From assembly GCA_949825025.1 (NCBI GenBank), contig OX463779.1, forward strand, positions 24,596,816 to 24,660,815: 64,000 bases of DNA, in the 5' to 3' direction. Source of the DNA: Siphlonurus alternatus. Taxonomy: Eukaryota > Arthropoda > Insecta > Ephemeroptera > Siphlonuridae. The position numbers and the translations under genes were made by a program. Shown here piece by piece: positions 1-14,269 of the stretch; within the stretch, counting starts at the first letter, position 1; each line of letters starts with the position of its first letter. The notes under the pieces are model-generated. The model saw only the letters and a list, made by a program, of their open reading frames with translations. It made no database searches and was not told where the DNA came from.

Positions 1-1196
1 GCCATGTCATACTTGGGTTACAGTATCTCGATTTTTTCGATGTCTCCTTTTTTGTTCTTCGGGTCCAATAATTGTATTTATAGTAGGAAAAATTCCTTGG
101 TATATAAATTTGCTTACATTAATCCAAAAATAAACCTACAAAACAGTAATAAATTACGAAGCTAGTAATTATTTAGGAATACGTAGTGGACCGATTGGAC
201 GTGCTCAAGAGTAACTTTTATTCTGCTGGCACGTACCATACGACCAGCTGTGAATATTCTTAGCATTACATATTATATTATGCATTGTTGTAGTTTATCC
301 TGTATGATACTATGATGTTCATACAAAATTATTGAGAATTTTCCTACGATTATTGATGCAGAAAATTCGTGAATGGGTTCAATTTAGAGGCTCATCTAGA
401 TGTTTTAAAAAATGGATCGCTATCTAGGTAACATCGTTTTATTCATTCTCAATAGCTAGAGAATAAATATTACATTTTTCTTTAAACAAAATGACATTTT
501 AATTGTAAAATCAGTAATGAGAATTCTACGATTTGATTTACACACTACTAGTGTGTAATTTTGTATTCATATGTATGCGTGTTTATGGTTAGAAAATCGC
601 AAAATCCTACCGGTCGGTATGCATTGCTGCTGTAATACGTTAATTATGAAATTATTATGGATACCATAATACTCGTTACAGTTACCGTTACGGACATACC
701 TTATAATAAACTGTATGCATACTGAGTTTTTATTGATGATAATGACATTACAGTTTACACTTCTTACTAATTCATGCATTTATCATCACTTGATGCACAA
801 GCATTGTACATAATTACATTTCCTTGTCATACTCGTCATTTGTGGATCGACGCAGCGAAGAATGCTAGTCGGTTATAATATTCCTTTTTTTTATGCTGCG
901 TTTTAAATATAAATTTTCATAGATGTATGCGTAGTTTAGTTTGTTAATTTGAAATATTGTGCACTTTTACCACTGGGTTTTATTTTGTATTTTGACCATA
1001 AATGACAAGGTTAATTGCTATAGAATGCAAAAATTGTACAATATTAAGAGTTTATGTTCCTATTGGTTTCATTTATTGTATCTGGCTGCACCGTAAGTGT
1101 CTAATTTTAAAAGAAAAACACGAACGATTAATTTCAATAACTAATAACTACAGCATCATAATGTTGTATTGGAATTTTCTGTCAAACGGAATCAAA

Positions 1197-1449
1197 TGAA
1201 ATAAATTTTAAAAATTTGAAAATGTTGTGCAATTTAATCGCTTATGGTTTGGCCAAATTCAAGGGGGTGGTTTTCTTACAACAGCTCCATTTCCAGTTTC
1301 CGTTCATAAGGTTGATGTAAAACTTAGATCCATTTCAAAATTTGTATGCCACCTATTGATGGCAAGCTCAAATTTAAGTTCCCTGCAAGTCTTGTTGCAT
1401 TTAAGGGGGCTGATTCCGAGACCTCAGTTAACTGAGATTCATCCTTAAT
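1197..1449 (-). repeat. Dispersed repeat A, copy 1
   Basis: The reverse complement of this stretch matches 55712-55985 over nearly its whole length. Shared blocks include AAGGATGAATCTCAGT at one end, TCAATAGGTGGCATACAAAT in the middle, and AAACCATAAGCGATTAA near the other end. No terminal inverted repeat, poly(A) tail or coding domain is visible, so the class of element is unknown. Copy ends are only approximate because they were placed by eye. Confidence 0.8.
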
Positions 1450-2024
1450 TATACTTTTCTCACCGAGGGGCATATTTAATAATGTGTCATTTGCCCCAAA
1501 ATACAAACCAATCAATCAACTTTTCACACCTTATTCTTATCGAGGGGGAAAAAAATGTAAATATGGTCAGCTGATTATAATTTATTTTTTCTTTCCTGCA
1601 TATAGAAGAAACATAAAATTTTTATAGTTTACTGTTTACTTTGCCAACTTTGAACCAAGATATTTGCATATATTCGCAATACACTCCCCCTTTGAAGCCC
1701 CTTATTGTAGAATAGTTCGTGTGAGGATGAACTGCAGTTTTTACTAAGCTGTAGTGAGGCATGGCAAGTGAGCGACGTTTGCGAAGAGACCTTCATTACC
1801 GAATGCCAACAAGCCAGCCAGCAGTCTGTATAGAGCTGCTGCTCATTACGTGAACGGCTTTCTCTCTCCACTGCTGTTGCTGTTTTCGTAGCTCACTCGA
1901 GGTCTGTCGTGCCCCCACCAAGCCGCCAGAACAATGCCCAGCCCATCTCAATTTGCAGCTTTATGTCACGAACCAAAAGAAAAATTATTTGTATTTATTT
2001 AATTGTGTCCTGTACACATAAGTC

Positions 2025-2144
<120 letters not shown>

Positions 2145-3638
2145 TATTTTTCATATTAAATATTATGGTAAGTAATTTTATTGTACTATAAAAATAATAA
2201 AAATTTAATTACAGTAGAAACTATCAAAAGTTAAAAAGGTTTAATAATTGAGATACAGCATTCGTACCTTAATTTTCTTACAACATATGGTCAATATATT
2301 TAATTTTCATGCATGTATTAACTTGTAAATTTTAGCTTGTTCAGTATACAGTGCTACATGCCGAGTCTGAAAATCAAGGAAAGTAAAATCTGCTGCGTTA
2401 AAATAATAATAATAATATTTTTTTTTTTTTTAACTACACACACAAGTATATAACAACTGTCTCTTTTCTTTGTGCGTACAATGAAATTACTTGAAACTAA
2501 AAACAGTAAAAAAGGAATACCCGCAATAATTTAAAGACTTACGCTACCACTACAAACTATCGTGATTTGCACATCAAGCTTTTATTAGGGTATAAAGATA
2601 AAGTTATATATAATAATCAATATTTATCAATGAATTGATAAAATTATGCTATATTAATTAATAAAGTACAAATCCTTTTAGCTTTTGCCGCATTAACTCG
2701 TGCCATGAGACACAGGATCTAAAGAGTTATTATCTCAAATGTTCAATATTAAATAAAAATGTGTTAATTGGTAAATAGGTACTTCTTCAAAATTCCCAAT
2801 CCTTTATTGAAGGATAAATATAATAAATAAATTGTAAACCTTTATTTAGAGCACCCCTATTATTAATATAGAAAGACTAAAAGCTGGTGATTGGCACAAG
2901 AAATGTACTTTTCACTACATTACAGTGAGTGATGTTGCATGCGACTGGTAGTCCGGTATGCGGGCATTAGCCCTAGATGCAGTAGCAGGTTGTGCAGCAT
3001 CACAGGTGAGGCGGTCGCTCCTGTCTGGGATGCTGTGATCCCCCCGCCCACGTGCCACTGTGTGTGCGCACTCGCTCGCTCGCTCGCCCAGCACCCCCAA
3101 CCTGTTTGAGCACAAGCCTTCTAGTCACTCTATGTCGCTTTGCAAAAACTTCTCCTCGACGTCTAGCCCGTGCACGGTAACAGATCCGTTCTATACGCCT
3201 TTACTGCTTATTTGCCGCAGCGGCGCAGGAAAACGCCCGTTTCCGGAACGAGTGCGGTGGGACGGTCATTCGACACTCGCTCGCGCTCTTAAGCGATGTT
3301 ATCATGAAGCATAAACAGTGGTCGTCGTCGCGTTGGTACTTCCTGAAGCAACATTTTCTGAAGCTCCGCGAAGTGTCGCTGCAGCTGGGCAAGGCACGGG
3401 AGGGTAGAGCACAGAGACAAGCAAGCAGGCACCTGCCGCCACGATGCCAAGTTGACAATTCATGTCTGCCTCTCGAGCGAACAGCCGTTGTGAACCTCTA
3501 GCACCCAGATCATATCGCATTTAGCTACTTGTAATTCTTTTCTTACAAGAATCACAGCAAAATTTTTGTTAGTAACAATATATACTTATGAAGTTGAAAA
3601 TAAATAAATAAATAAATGATATAAATAGAAAGAAGTAT

Positions 3639-3963
3639 AATGGATAATTTGTATATGACATTTTTTTATTGCAGAAATGGATAGAGGGTGCAAAGTTATG
3701 CTATAACCCTGAATTTTTCAGATTTTTTGGAGACCGGGAACTATTTTTAAAAAATTATTGAAAGTAGATTTTATGACGTCACGAGGAGTCTGTCCTTAAG
3801 GGAAAGGATAGGCGCTAAACGCCCGTGACGTCATAAAACTGATTTTCAATAATTTTTTAAAAATAGTTCCCGCCCTCAAAAAAATCTGAAAAAATTCAGA
3901 GTAGCATAATTTGGTACCCTTTATCCATTTCTGTAATAAAAAAATGTCATGCAATGTCCATTT
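3639..3963. mobile_element. Palindromic MITE family P1, copy 1
   Basis: This is a long imperfect palindrome. Its left arm (…TTTATTGCAGAAATGGATAG…) is mirrored by the right arm (…CTATCCATTTCTGTAATAAA-like). TGACGTCA occurs in both inner arms (3774-3781, 3826-3833) beside a short centre. The same structure recurs at 25052-25373, with the same sequence at the centre of the arms, so this is a transposable family and not a one-off hairpin. There is no coding capacity. Outer ends begin AATGGA; I could not define a clean target duplication. Confidence 0.85.
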
Positions 3964-4344
3964 CATTGATTATCTAGCGACGCTTTATTTATTCGGTGAA
4001 TTTTTCTTGTAATTTTTTTTAAAAAAACTTGTGTTTAATACAGTTTCAGAGGTGGGTTCTATTTTCAACACTTTGTTGTCAGCCATTTTCAACAGTTACG
4101 CCTGTCAGACTGTAATTCAGGCTGCCCGCCTTTCCTCAGTGGCTGGATGACAACTTGACATTGCATTCACAATGAATGTCTGAAGAGCTCTGCTGAAGCC
4201 ACGGGGTTGCCTTTATCAAATTATTATTTTTATTAATTCTACATTCAGGCTCAAGGGCTGTGGCTATTTATGACATGATTAAAGTGTCTAAGAATATTTC
4301 TAGCTTTTCTATAATTATATAGTATACCCTTAACAATGATAACT

Positions 4345-4465
4345 CATTTATTATTTGTTTATTTATATTTTTGTTTATATATTTATTATTCGAACATTGG
4401 TTGTACAAATAACATGAATCACGTCAAAACCTAAAACTGAACAAAATGACGAAAAAACAAACAAA
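4345..4465 (-). mobile_element. Degraded LINE 3' end
   Basis: Read on the minus strand, this ends in GACGTGATTCATGTTATTTG followed by TACAACC and an AT-rich tail. It matches the 3' end of the truncated LINE at 25969-26310 (GACGTGATTAATGTT, then TTGTACAACC). No reading frame survives upstream, so it looks like an old 5'-truncated copy. Confidence 0.55.
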
Positions 4466-7400
4466 ACATATAAACATGACATATTGCATTGAATTGCATG
4501 TTAAATTGAATTTCCTGCCTCATTTTTAAATTCTGCTTGACAATATACTACAACACTGTTATAATATTTATGTTCTATTCTGTATCATTTGAAATACTGG
4601 TTATTTATCAGTATTGTGCCCAATGAGGTGATGATGGAAGCAACACTATAAGCGACTTAGTATTGACGATAGCTATATAATATTAAAAAAAAAAAAATCG
4701 AACCAGCATGCAATTTTAGCAATATCTGCTATGACAATATTATCCCTTATAAAGTAGAATTGAATGAAAATGATCTTATCTGTGAGCAACAAACAAATGC
4801 ATGCAGTATACAATATTCAATACCAAAGACTCCCCCCCCCCCCCTTCAGTCTTTACTAATATAGTTATCGTTAGTTCCTATCAAAATACAAAAATGCATT
4901 ATTGACATTTTAATTCACTTGGATAGGTTTTAAAATTAAATTATACTTAAAATCATAGAGTATTATAGGACAACAGTTAATATTGTTTTATGATTAGACG
5001 AAGGACGCCCTATCAATTTCGGCCATTATTACCGGAGAAATGCATAAGAAAGTAATGAAGTTTGTGTAATTTGGAGGCTCCGTCTTTAACAGCACGAGTC
5101 TTGATGAATAAGTAAGTAACCCTAGCGAGCTGACATCGCGTGAGTCGCCCGAGTTTTGTGTCAAGAAAAGAAGCACCGGCTGCCATGAGACTGCTTATTG
5201 ATTAACGTGCTGTACAACCCATAAATTGTGTTGGACCGGATAGAAACCTTTTGTCTGCAAAGTGGAACGTAAACTTCGTTCTCTGTAATAAAGGAAACGA
5301 GCAGCAAAGAAGTTAAAATATTTACTAATATGAATAATATCACGATGTTTGACATGCAACAAATTTAAATAATGTTTTCAAATTTATGGTAGATGGTAGG
5401 TTGTGGTCCCTCTTTTGGGTGGGGGGGGGGGAAGAGAAAATTGAGGTAAGAAAGACATGCGAGAATAATGGTAATGATAAAATGAAGGTTGTAACTTTTT
5501 GATAAAAGTTTTGCGTCCTTGACTCGACGAATTGTCCGCACATGGGGGGGTCAATGCGCTGTGAGCCCGCCACCACCACAACACGCGCGACTTGTGACGT
5601 TATAGTATGGATCTGCACGTAACGAGATCCTCTTTCACCTTATACCCACAACACTAACTTAATTTTATACTAACTATTATATGTATTGTAATACCTTACC
5701 TACCTAAAACAATCACGTCAAGCCTGTTTATAAATTTTATGTAGTTTTGTTTGGAAGAAGAATGAACTTCCTGTGTACGGTCTTCAAAAGTTTTTTACTA
5801 AAGTTTTCTCGTGCGTGAATGTGTAACTTACTAGAATAAGTAAGTTGTAAGACTTGTAAGGAATGTAAAGAAAACGATTGCTCGTCGGTCGTTGGTAACG
5901 AGATCGGCTCGCAGCCTCGATCGTCGTTCGTCGTCGCCGCCTGCAGAGGTATTTATAGCGTGGCTTACTCAGGCGAACTCGCGAAGAGTGGGTGGAAGCA
6001 GAGCCAACTGTATATTGCAGACTGCCATACATACTACCACTGGGATTACGTAAATTCTTACACATTTAGCTTCTTCCTTGTCATATTTGTGTCCATATTT
6101 GTATAAAATCGTCTAGACTGACCTGGGTCAAGTTTATATTTATTGATGGAATTTGATAGCAGAAAGCTGTGATATACGACATTAATTTTATTCAAGTTTT
6201 TTTAATGGTTAGTAAAACATGATCTTTAAACATCGTTTGACTCGTTAATATTGCGGTTAATTATTATTTTGATTTTGTTAAATTATAGTTGAAACCAAGC
6301 TGATTTTCCTGGATAATTATATTATGACAACTTTACTATAGTTAGACGTTCACATAATATGGTAGTGGTTAACACCCTTGAAAATTAACGTTGCATCTAT
6401 AATGTCATTGCATATTCAATAGAGATTTGCATTGCATTTTTTGTAAGGGGAGAATTAAAATATATTAACGGTTAGAGCACTCACAATCAGTATCCCAATC
6501 AGTATCAGACTGTCCTAGCAGCAAAAAATATAGTATGTTATATGTATATTTTTTATTATTCTATTGGTTATTAAATTTGTTTGTGATTCAAGCAGAAACT
6601 AAAATTAGAGAAATGGTATAGCACAATTTGTGTGCTAATGATTGATGAATACCTTGTAAATTATGAAGCAGAATTTTACGTCGTGCCCAACAACCCCTTT
6701 CGTATATTATTACACGCTTGGATTATTCAATGTGCGTCATGTTTCTCGTCAATTTAATCAGATTGTAATGCGAGTGTGTAAGATTTGTCTGCCACCCTCT
6801 CAGCACACCGCGGGCTTCTTACCCCGGCCTTGAACTGAAGAACGACTATTTGTATACCCGCCTTACAAGAGTCGAAACTCGAAACGAAACATGGGCTTCA
6901 TCATCATTACTCGAAAGCGGGAACTTGACCGCGGTGACCGGGTAATTCCTCGTCTGCATAGAAAGTTCAAAATATATTATCATGAACTTATACTGATGAC
7001 GTTTATATAAACATAAATAAGTTATAATATACTTAAATAAATTGCATGCAACTTTTATATTTTTGTCACTTTTTATTAAAATTAAAACCTTTCAGTTGAT
7101 GATTTGCGGAAAAAAATCGCTTATTTTTTCACTGACTGCGGCAGAAACATTTCGACCCTAAAATGGGAATTTTCATGTTTAAAATAACTAGGAAATTGCA
7201 ACACTGATGTTGGTGGCAAGGCAGCCGGCAGATAAGTGTGTACTTCGTTATCAGCTGTTGTGACAATTAGACAGCGCCGCAGTCGTTGCCACGCGCCATA
7301 ACCAGTGTTGATCCTCCACATGTTCTGAGAATTGTACATGTACTTGACATGTTTAATTAAGGAAAACATAAATATAGCCATGAAACTTAATTGTATTTAT

Positions 7401-9946
7401 TTTCACGATTCTCTTCTCTCTTTTTTTCCTTAATTAATAATGCATAACTTGTGTTTACAAAAGTAGGTGTGATATTATAAATTGTTTCCCTCTTTTTGTG
7501 TGGCTTACTTAAAAATAGTGAATGTAGTAGATGTTGTTGTTAGGTCTCATTTTTTTAGTCGAACCTCTGGTTTTCCGCTGCTCTGTGACCCACTTGCTTG
7601 TCGGCAAGCAAGCGAGCGAGTGCCCGTCGTGCAGTAGGAGCGCATTGCTGAGAGCCCTGCAACTTGCAGCAGCCCATCAACAGAAAAGGAGGAAGCTCTA
7701 CCGTGACCACCGCCAGTCAGACACAATCAGAACTCTCCTCTTCGACTGAAAATTTTATAATATTGCAGAATCATGAACTGTTGGTTTGCTCGTATTATCC
7801 TGCAGGTGAATGTTTTCAAGAAACTATACTAAACGGGACGGACATCACCGTAGCTGCTTTTTAGACGTTTATGGCTTCTATTATCATTATATATATACCT
7901 TGTTGCTCATTTTTACCCAAACTACGATTTTAGTACTGCTAGTGTTTTAGTTAATTGTGAGTTTATTTATTTTGCGTCCACTATGATTTTGTTTTATTTT
8001 TATTGTTGTTTTATATACTGCGCCTGCTACGTGAAAAAATCCAATTCTAATTTATTTTTAATTTATTTTAAAAAATTACTACTTTGCATACATGTTAAGT
8101 ATTGATGGAGTTAATGATGGATTGATGGATTTAATTAAACACTCTTTGATTATAACGGCTGAGAACCATATTATATAGGCGTGCCGTGCAAATGAAAATA
8201 ACACTGGCCTTGTCATCCGGGACACGTTTCCGTGCATGCTCGCGTGTTATCGAGTCCGCATCCGAGAGACTGGTGGGTGATCGCCTCAGTGCCCGAAACA
8301 TTTCGTAACTCCAAAATCGTGCTGCAGTAACCTACTTGGAACAAATGCATGATTTCTATATCATACTTTTGTACGAAATTTCCCAATTTATTGTTTTTTT
8401 ATTTATATTTTTTTTAAGATTTCAGATTTTTTTTTATCAGATTTCAGTTCAAGCAGCCAAGAATATTAACCAAGTATAGGTTTGCATGTCTTCCATTTGT
8501 GTGTAAGTGTATCTGACTTGTAAAAAGCATTGCTACACAGTAAATTGACAGTAAAATATAGTCAATATCTTAATTGGTATATAAATATTATATATAATTA
8601 TGTATATAGTAATAATAATGATATTTGTATAATATAACTATATCGGACACTAATTTAAAATATAATTAATTAATATTTCTTCCAACTGGTTAGGCAAAAG
8701 TCACGATACAATTAAATATCAGCGAATCAAAAGATTATAAATTGATAATTGATAAATTATAATTGATAACACGCTACTCATGATAACATTATAACATTCA
8801 TATTTGACATCAGTTGTTCTGCAGTACAAACATGTATTATATACAGAATATATTCCTTTATACTCTGTTTTCTCAATAATGACAGTACTTACATAATTAT
8901 TATTTGGTGAATATGTTAGCTTTTTTTTATTCTAAATCAATTGCTATTTATTTTTTATTTACTACAATGTGATACGTAATAATATAAAACACCATTTAAA
9001 AAATTTTGCGATAAGAAACATTTTCTTATATTTGTCAATAGCATATGCATCAATAACTTTTTACTGCAAGTTGTTAAGTGCTTGGGTGTCGAAGACATTT
9101 TTTTTTTATATATATATGTCCTGTTATTTCAATCGATGGGTCAACAATAGACAAGCCTCATATCAGCTTTGTTATGAATTCCATTATGGACGTTATCGTC
9201 ATGTGCTGATACAAACTTATTGTCGCTATTTCTGCAGTCAAAATTATATATACTTTAACCTCTATATATTATACAGTACTATTATATTTTGCAATTTCAT
9301 AATTGAAAGTCTAAAGTTAAGTTCAAGTTTTTTGATCACTTTGTAATTGTATAAAAAAATCCATAATTTTGAAGCTATGTTAACCGTTATCACCATATAA
9401 TATTGCTTTTCATTATGATTATGATCATGCTGAGATATATTAAAACTGCGATTTTTTCCCATTATTGCATGGTTTTATTATACTTTATTTTGTTCACTCG
9501 AGGACTTTTTTTTTACTTTTTTTTTTTCTCTATACGAAGATTTTTTCGATATTTTTCTTTCGATATATAGCAAATAGAAAAAGGAGGCCTTTACTATTAA
9601 CATTCTTTCTTTCAATTTTATTACAGTATTATATGAATGTATTAATTAATTTTGTCAATTCAAATGAAAACATGAAAATATTCTTGATAATTTCCACATC
9701 ACTCCTGCAGCATTTTATTTATTTGTGTTTATTTTGAGACGCCCTCGATATAATGTGCATGCTATGTACATATATAACAGAAGACATGGAAAGCACGATG
9801 AAGCTTCAGCTTATTATTATTATTGTTAAGGTCTACTGTGCTACAAGAATGTCACAACAATACAGTTCGCTACAAAACTCCTGCATGGTGGCACGAGCCA
9901 CTCTAAGAATATAACAACAATAATTATATGCCTACTTGAAATGTTG

Positions 9947-9949
<3 letters not shown>

Positions 9950-9993
<44 letters not shown>
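9950..9993. repeat. (TA)n microsatellite
   Basis: A TA dinucleotide tract of about 44 bp. It accounts for an apparent Tyr-Ile repeat frame on the minus strand. Confidence 0.97.
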
Positions 9994-9996
<3 letters not shown>

Positions 9997-10356
9997 GATG
10001 TATGCACCATGCACCGTTTGCTTAGATATGCACAATTGGCATTCATAAGTGAAACTTACCACAGGAAAGTCAGGTTCTATCTTTGCTTAAAAAATGTAAT
10101 TAATGGAAATATTAAAATTTTTGAAATTTTTGTATATAAGCTTGCACAGGAGTAAAAAAAAAAAAAAAAAAAAAAATAAGAAAAAAGATTATAGTTATAC
10201 AAGAAGTAATGTTCGTTGTTGTTTTGCTTGTAAAACCATGCAGCCATTCGTCTATCAAACAAATTTATCAGTGCAAAAATTAGAAGATACATCATGTATT
10301 TTATAGCAGTAGATTAAGAATCGAAATTCAATCAAATGAACAACCTTCAAGAATTG

Positions 10357-10701
10357 TTTATTGCATATTTAATAGGGGACCTCGAGCTATGTATTGACAA
10401 TTTTTTTCACCCTAACGCCAGGACCACCTTTATTATAATTATTATACTAGCGTAATAAAGGTGGTCCTGCTAACATCTTCAAAATCGAGGGAAAATTCGC
10501 TGTGACGTCATAATCATGAAATGACTTTTCCTATGCTTGAGTGTTATTGTGCATGTTAAATATTTGCATGATTATGACGTTACAGCGTTTTGCAGCAGGA
10601 TTTAAAGAGTTTTAGAGGTTAGAGCTAAGGTTAAAAAAAAATCTGAAAAAATATTGACATTACATAACTCGATGTGCTCTATCAAAATATGCGCAATAAA
10701 A
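10357..10701. mobile_element. Palindromic element P2 with nested hairpin
   Basis: A degenerate inverted repeat. The left side (TTTATTGCATATTT…CTCGAGCTATGTATTGACA) is mirrored by the right side (TGTCAATACATAACTCGATG-like…AAATATGCGCAATAAA). A second, tighter hairpin is nested in the left arm (CAGGACCACCTTTATTA…TAATAAAGGTGGTCCTG, about 10420-10470). The inner arms carry TGACGTCA (10503-10510) and its diverged partner TGACGTTA. Only one copy is present in the window. It is non-coding and looks like an aged MITE, possibly with a second palindrome inserted. Confidence 0.65.
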
Positions 10702-12577
10702 ATATATATACGTAATACAGGTTGTATTTATAGTTCGTGCCATGTAGCATACAGTATAGTATAATATATATAGTTACAATCATGATGTATGTTATATAAA
10801 TATATATGTACTTCTCATAGCATGAATAAATTGCTGCAAACCTGCAGTTTTTCTGTCACGTTGAAACGTTTGTATTTTATGCATCGTTCCAAGCAATTAA
10901 CGCTTGCCATTTTGCTGATAAGTGGCATTTTTTACTCATCAGATTGCCTCGTGCCATTGAATTGTTATGTTTTTATTTTTTATTGACGTAATAATGAAAA
11001 AAAAGGGCATTCAACGTAAAACTACAGTATAATTCAATTTATTTAGATAAATTTATATAATATTATAATTTATTAACAATATAAATTTATAAAATGTTTG
11101 GGTGGATATATTTATTGATAATAGTTTGCTTGAATTTTATTACTGTACTGCAGTACGTATTTTTTCATCGACTTTTTGTAAGGGACGCTGAAAAAAAAAA
11201 TTATTTGTAACTAATTAATTTAATAAGTGATACATTCTGATAAGTCTATATAAAAGAATAAAGTTTTGAATTTGAATTTTTTAAAATGAAGGAATCGTCG
11301 GCAAAATATGTTTTGATTAATTATATATACTTGTGAATTTATGTAGCTTTTTGGCTGGGGTTGGTTTGATAGCAATATGGCGCACGGCGCACATGTTCGC
11401 GGGGGGGCGTGTTGGGGCGCCACGCCGCAGCAGCCCGCGGGGGCGGGGGAGGAAGGGGGCAGCGAGGGAGGATCAATAGAAGTCCCCCCTTCCCCCGCCA
11501 CCGCCTAGCCGTGCGCCTGCCGGGAGGGACTGGGGTGATCCACCGACTAACTCTCTAATACTGTGCTCAGATTACGAGCAGCCAACCACGCTGTAGTAAA
11601 TCACAATCATGAATAACCTTGCTCTTGCATTCATGAAAGAAAATACCAACATGCAAAAAATATTGCATACGGATACATAAACTTTTTTATGGTCATATTA
11701 TTTTGTACTGTAAAAATAGTGAATTTTGTTTTAAAACCAAAATCAACATTGAGAAATTCAAAAGTGCAAGTTTTATTCATATAAACAAACAAAATAACTA
11801 TAATGATGATAATATTTTATCACAATTTTATCATAATTTTTCCTTGCAAATCAAAGCATAAATATTATATAATATGTGTATAAAATGCATATTATTATTA
11901 TGTATATTTCGTTACTACAAATTTATAGTTAATACTTAATAGAGTAATTTTTTTAGTTCCTTGCAAGCACAACTTTCGTCCTCCAAACGCCCGGTTGTTC
12001 TTAGGAAATCTATCTTCAAGCATTGATCTTATGTAGAGAACAATGGAAATATTATGCTTGGCTTCTTTCCTTGTATAGTATTTAACACAACCTAGGCTTT
12101 AGAACTTTAGATTAACCTTATAACTCTGGAGTTATATAGTGCAATGAGTTTATATCAATGAAGGCTGTCTCGCGACATTTGTTGCACACCTTAAAACATA
12201 TACCACAAACAATTATTAATTTATATTATTAAAATGCATTGTTGCACGTAATCTATGGCATGCCAAAATATGAATTAATCATTAAAAAATACGACGCGCA
12301 TTACATTTAAATAAATACTGGCTGATGATAAACAAAGAGGTGTGAACGCGATTGTAAATCACTCGCCCTCTGTTAGCGTCACCACCTAGAAAGTTACGCC
12401 TCCTCAACAATATATAATAATATATAGAGTTCTAGCTGCCTTTCTGGCGCCCAGCATTGTGGCGCATGGGGGTGGCACCTCCTCCTCCCTTGCACCCTTG
12501 GTGATGGAGGAGTAAACCCACACACCCACACTCCGTGGCCGCAAACCCCCCACTGCTGCTGCTGCATGATGCTTACC

Positions 12578-12591
12578 GTTACCACGGCAAC
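12578..12591. promoter_or_regulatory. RFX X-box-like site
   Basis: GTTACCACGGCAAC is an inverted repeat of GTTACC/GGCAAC with a 2-bp spacer, which matches the X-box consensus bound by RFX factors. It lies in a GC-rich island. There is no recognisable downstream gene, so function is only inferred from the motif. Confidence 0.35.
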
Positions 12592-14269
12592 GCGACAAGC
12601 ACGTTCTGGGAATACGCAACTAACTCGATCCTCTTCCATCTTTCCGATAATGGTTCTCATTTGGTCCTAATCCATCATGCGTGTCATCATGGTAACAAGG
12701 ACATATTCTCTAGTTTGAGTCCAGTCGCGTAAATTCTAATATATCGAGCAGATCGTATCTTACTATTTTGTATTTGTGAAGAGTCTTAAAAACACGGTCC
12801 GAGAAGTATTTAATAAATAATAAAATTCAGGATTTAAAGAAACCTGTTGATCGAATGCAATAATAACTCCAAAGGAATTCCTTAGTGTTGTGATTATGCG
12901 TTATTAATAAAGTGTTATAATATTATATAGAGCATATATAAGCTATTTTTAGTATCTTTGAGGTTTCTGTTCTATTTTTACCTCGTTAGTGTGTATATAA
13001 CAGTCATGGATGTTGTATGGTATTAGGTTTAAATTTAACATGATGCTTGCTACGCCGCCTGCAAAGTGTCAATTTTATATACACTCCGTCTTGCACTTGT
13101 ATCCTTGACAACTAATCAATGGCTTATTATTTTTCTTTGGCGTTACAGTATATCATTATTGTATACTCTTTTTTTTTTTTTTTTTCTTTCCTTATTTATT
13201 TCAATTTTTATTAAAAGAAACTTTATGTTTTTGTTTTCTGTATTTTTATTAGTAAAAAAGTTGCTAAGTTGCGTGCTTTTTTTTAAATTGATTTCATCTA
13301 TAAAATATTTATTTATTTATGAAGGTCACATTTATTAATAGTTTTGATTTATATATAAAACAGGGGAAGAGTATTCATTGGCTCATTGCACTTGCACACA
13401 TTATGCATTATGTGGTAGTGCTTAAGGACTGTCGCTACGTAGCCGGCCACCAGAGGCGCAACGTTTGCGTTTCGAAAAATACTGATTGGAAGAATTTTGT
13501 TCCAACATTTTTACAAAACTTTAAAGGATATTTAATTTTTAATTGTATAATATTAATTATATATATATTCTCTGATGAACAAGTTAATATGGATACTGTA
13601 CAGCAATGTTTTAAGGACTTTACAAGTAAGAAAATTACACACTATATTTCCCCACTTTGTCACAAGCCCTCTTGCTGAATTTTTTTCTCCTCGGATGTAC
13701 TGTGCATTGTCCCATTGTTCGGGACTGCACCTAGCTTGCTCGCCAGCAAGCAGCGAGGCAAGTGAGGATGGTCAGCTTGAGCTTTACCAGCAGCAGGGAG
13801 GGCGCCGAGACGGCTTACAGTAGGTTCTGCGGGCTCGCGCACGGATCTGCACGGGCGGGCCCGTGGGCCGTGCAGACCCATGGGCCGTGCTCATGCAGCT
13901 CAGCATTGGTAGTCTGCACACGGAAATTGATGGCTCCTACAAGGCCTAGCTCTAGCTATTAAATTCCTCCAATAAAAAAAAAATACATAATATATATATA
14001 TATATCGATTTTTTTTATTGCGAGAAAAATTAATTAATTATTATAATTATTATTAATTATTGGACCGTAATTATATAAAATTATAATATTTATTATAACA
14101 TTTATAATATAGTTATAATATTATATAACTATATATATATATATATTATTATATGTTATATATAGTTATATATGTATTTATATAATACATATCTACAAAA
14201 ATATAAAATATATATAAATAAGTAAATATATATATTTATTATTATTATTTTTTAATAATAATATTATTG

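Noticed and set aside
3304..3501. GC-rich frame of 65 codons in the 5' flank
   Set aside because: No family resemblance, no matching splice sites, and equally long frames on the other strand.
4830..4844. Homopolymer C and G runs (also near 5411, 35803, 49424, 51081)
   Set aside because: Simple homopolymers without further structure; may be assembly-prone but carry no annotation.
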